Shown: in pieces, positions 62,002-64,000 of the stretch | How the letters are laid out: each line of letters opens with the position of its first letter | Numbering within the stretch: the first letter of the stretch is position 1 | Assembly: GCA_024233865.1 (NCBI GenBank) | Contig: JACKPA010000004.1 | Coordinates: forward strand, 1 to 64,000 | DNA from: Leptospiraceae bacterium | GTDB taxonomy: Bacteria > Spirochaetota > Leptospiria > Leptospirales > Leptospiraceae | Direction: 5' to 3' | DNA: 64,000 nt | Program-made: the position numbers and the translations under genes | The notes under the pieces: model-generated | What the model saw: only the letters and a program-made list of their open reading frames with translations | What the model was told of the DNA's origin: nothing | Database searches by the model: none

Positions 62002-63828
62002 ATGATAAAAAAAATTATACTCGAAAACACAGGACCAATTGAACTACTAAATTACAAATTTTCTCAATTCAACGGAGAAAATAAACCGCTAATCCTGGTA
62101 GGAGAAAATGGTTCAGGAAAAAGTATAGCACTATCTTTTATTGTTAATTCATTAATATCTGCAAAACAAAACATTTTTGATGATACTGAAGTAGAAAAAG
62201 GGAAAGTATACAAACTTCGTTCTCCTGGTTATATAAAAAATGATCAACATTTTTATTATAGTAAAATCGAATTTTCAAACGATATTCATTGTGTTGAAAT
62301 TCAATTGGATATGACAAAAAAAGAATACGAAGAATTTTTTAAGCATACTCCAAACCACAAAGAGTGGAGTTCGATGAAGAATTTTGATTTTTCTCTCTTT
62401 TCAGTAAACTATAATTCGGATACCAATAAACTTCGAGATTTTTTTAATCAAAATTCATTATTGTATTTTCCTCCCAATCGTTTTGAAGAACCAGCGTGGC
62501 TAAACATATATAATTTAAATCATACTGCAAAATTTGCTGATGAGCCAAAATTTTATAATCTATCGAACAGACAGATAATTCGTAATACAACATTATCCAA
62601 AACCAAGAATTGGTTGCTAGATGTTTTATTTGATCGTATGGTATTCGAAAGGCAATCTTTTTCACCCGAAGAGTTAAACCAACAAAAACCAAACTCCGCT
62701 AAACAAGTTAAAATACTACAGCATCTGATTGGTGGTGGAATTTTTGAAGGAAGAAATTCTAAAATTATTCAGATAATAAATGATTTTCTAAAAGTTCTGT
62801 TTCAAGACAATTCAAACTATAGGATTGGTATTGGTCACAAAAATGATAGGAAAATTTCAATAATAAAAAATGAAAAGAAATTCATCCAAGACCTTTTCTA
62901 TTTATCAACTGGTGAAGCTTTAATTTTCTCAATGTTTTGTAGCATCCTCAGAGATTATGATAAAACCGGTATGCCTATTGATAACATTTCTGACATAAAA
63001 GGTATTGTTATTATTGATGAAATTGATCTGCATTTACATACAAAGCTTCAATATAATTTATTACCTAAGTTCGTTAAACAATTTCCCAACATACAATTTA
63101 TAATTACAACACATTCCCCTTTGTTTCTTTTGGGTCTGAAAAAAGAATATACGGAAGAAGGTTTCGATATAATTAATTTACCTTCTGGGAAAATTATTTC
63201 AACAGAGTACTTTTCTGAATTTGAATCAACCTATAATATTTTAAGAGAGTCTGAAAAATACGCAAAAGAAATAAGCATTGCGATTTCTAACTCAAAAAAA
63301 CCAATTGTATTTGTTGAAGGTGATTATGACATTAAATATTTGCAAAAGGCTGCTGAGTTTCTAGATAAAAAGGAACTACTTGATAGTATCGAACTAAAGG
63401 ACTCTGTAGGTTATGGCAATATTGATAAGGTATGGAAACACTTTGATTCAAAACTTTCAGAAATAACACCGCAAAAAATCATTTTGCTCTATGATTGTGA
63501 TACAAACAAAAACAATACTAATAAAGGCAATATTTATAAGCAATTGATTCCTACAAATGAAGTCAATCCAATTAAAACAGGAATTGAAAATCTTTTTAGC
63601 AAAGATACAATAAAAAAAGCAATTGATTGTAAATCGGAATTCATTGATGAAACTCCATCTTATGATAAAACGATTAGGGGTGAAATAGTTAATATTAAAG
63701 AAAAATGGGAAGTAAATAAAGATGAAAAGAAAAATTTGTGTGATTGGATTTGTGAAAATTGTTCAAAAAATGAATTTCGGGGATTTGAACAAGTATTTAC
63801 GATGTTAAATGAAGTATTAAAGAAATAA
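62002..63828 (+). CDS. OLD-like AAA ATPase with TOPRIM-like nuclease domain
   Basis: A 608-residue protein. Walker A GENGSGKS is at 34-41, ABC-type signature LSTGEALIFS in the middle, Walker B GIVIIDEIDLHLH (about 333-345) and switch His in IITTHSPLFLL. A C-terminal TOPRIM-like domain starts at about 432 (PIVFVEGDYD with Glu439, then LLYDCDTN). This order defines OLD-family nucleases, including GajA of Gabija and related defence ATPases. No GajB-type UvrD helicase or other partner is in the window; one may lie downstream, beyond 64000. It starts 34 bases after the caspase gene. Either a separate defence gene or an added component. Confidence 0.85.
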   Translation: MIKKIILENTGPIELLNYKFSQFNGENKPLILVGENGSGKSIALSFIVNSLISAKQNIFDDTEVEKGKVYKLRSPGYIKNDQHFYYSKIEFSNDIHCVEIQLDMTKKEYEEFFKHTPNHKEWSSMKNFDFSLFSVNYNSDTNKLRDFFNQNSLLYFPPNRFEEPAWLNIYNLNHTAKFADEPKFYNLSNRQIIRNTTLSKTKNWLLDVLFDRMVFERQSFSPEELNQQKPNSAKQVKILQHLIGGGIFEGRNSKIIQIINDFLKVLFQDNSNYRIGIGHKNDRKISIIKNEKKFIQDLFYLSTGEALIFSMFCSILRDYDKTGMPIDNISDIKGIVIIDEIDLHLHTKLQYNLLPKFVKQFPNIQFIITTHSPLFLLGLKKEYTEEGFDIINLPSGKIISTEYFSEFESTYNILRESEKYAKEISIAISNSKKPIVFVEGDYDIKYLQKAAEFLDKKELLDSIELKDSVGYGNIDKVWKHFDSKLSEITPQKIILLYDCDTNKNNTNKGNIYKQLIPTNEVNPIKTGIENLFSKDTIKKAIDCKSEFIDETPSYDKTIRGEIVNIKEKWEVNKDEKKNLCDWICENCSKNEFRGFEQVFTMLNEVLKK

Positions 63829-64000
63829 GTTATAAATTAAATAAATGTTTTTTACAAAAAAGAATCTTGAGTAGCAGACCGGATAAAAGTATTTCGAACC
63901 ATTTATTTTACTTCACTTATCCGTGTTAATCGGTGTGCATCTATGGTAAAAAATTATTCTGTGTCTGACCACTAAAAACTAATAATTTTTCCCGTTAGAC
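63829..64000. other. Intergenic edge with short dispersed repeat
   Basis: No gene in 172 bases. ATCCGTGTTAATCGGTGTGC continues to CTATGGT (63919-63947), resembling a dispersed intergenic string known from many bacterial genomes (ATCCGTGTTAATCTGTG...). That likeness is from memory, not a search. It may mark a recombination or repeat element at the edge of the island. Confidence 0.35.

Noticed and set aside
1..64000. CRISPR array, tRNA or rRNA genes
   Set aside because: I saw no regularly spaced repeats and no cloverleaf or rRNA-like sequence while reading both strands.

Overview
The window is AT-rich bacterial DNA that most resembles a spirochaete of the Leptospira group (Leptospiraceae/Leptospirales). 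That placement is inferred from gene families: a DUF1574 protein next to an MBOAT O-acyltransferase, a long SpiroCoCo-like coiled-coil protein, FecR proteins paired with ECF sigma factors, many PAS/GAF histidine kinases, and short intergenic motifs of the TAACGTGAGTTCGACATAA type. I see no tRNA, rRNA or CRISPR array.

Region 1 (1-10.1 kb) is regulatory. It opens with the broken end of a DNA methyltransferase. Then come a PAS histidine kinase, an ECF sigma factor overlapping its NrsF-type (DUF1109) membrane anti-sigma factor, a hybrid histidine kinase, a FecR-like periplasmic protein, an ECF sigma/FecR pair with a perfect hairpin in front, a VapBC toxin-antitoxin pair and a receiver-kinase fusion.

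Region 2 (10.5-37.5 kb) is mostly housekeeping. It carries aconitase, adenine phosphoribosyltransferase, the DUF1574/MBOAT polysaccharide O-acylation pair, two outer-membrane barrel candidates, a short-chain dehydrogenase, a 15-repeat TPR protein, a STAS/zinc-ribbon protein, YjbQ, a flavodoxin-fold oxidoreductase, SpiroCoCo, an SGNH protein, two Uma2 nucleases, an M61 peptidase, a HAD phosphatase and a 1716-residue Ser/Thr kinase-ATPase-GAF-histidine kinase. IS66 debris lies at 22.1-22.5 kb.

Region 3 (37.5-45.7 kb) has two divergent operons. The leftward one encodes CheY, two CheX, an MCP, a SpoIIE-type phosphatase and a previously unlisted 45-residue membrane ORF, with no CheA or CheW. The rightward one encodes a substrate-binding-protein fold with no signal peptide, a DUF169 protein, a fusion of a DsrC/TusE-like sulfur carrier to a cysteine desulfurase, a pentapeptide-repeat protein and a small protein. 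This rightward operon is the best candidate for an undescribed system, possibly a self-contained sulfur relay.

Region 4 (46-64 kb) is a defence island. A type II-like CBASS operon has been killed by two insertion sequences. An IS4-type element sits in the cyclase gene with a perfect 8-bp target duplication, and removing it restores the frame exactly. An IS3 element splits the E2/E1 (Cap2-like) gene, whose 3' end is also fused to a phosphopantetheinyl transferase remnant. Immediately downstream is an apparently intact second CBASS: a membrane protein, a cyclase, a HORMA-like protein and a two-TM SLATT-like effector, with no TRIP13 ATPase. Then come uncharacterised membrane and protease gene groups, and a caspase module (EAD11-like adaptor, EACC1-like protein, caspase-like protease). 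In that module the adaptor and the protease share a recently duplicated C-terminal domain. The last gene is an OLD-like AAA/TOPRIM ATPase.
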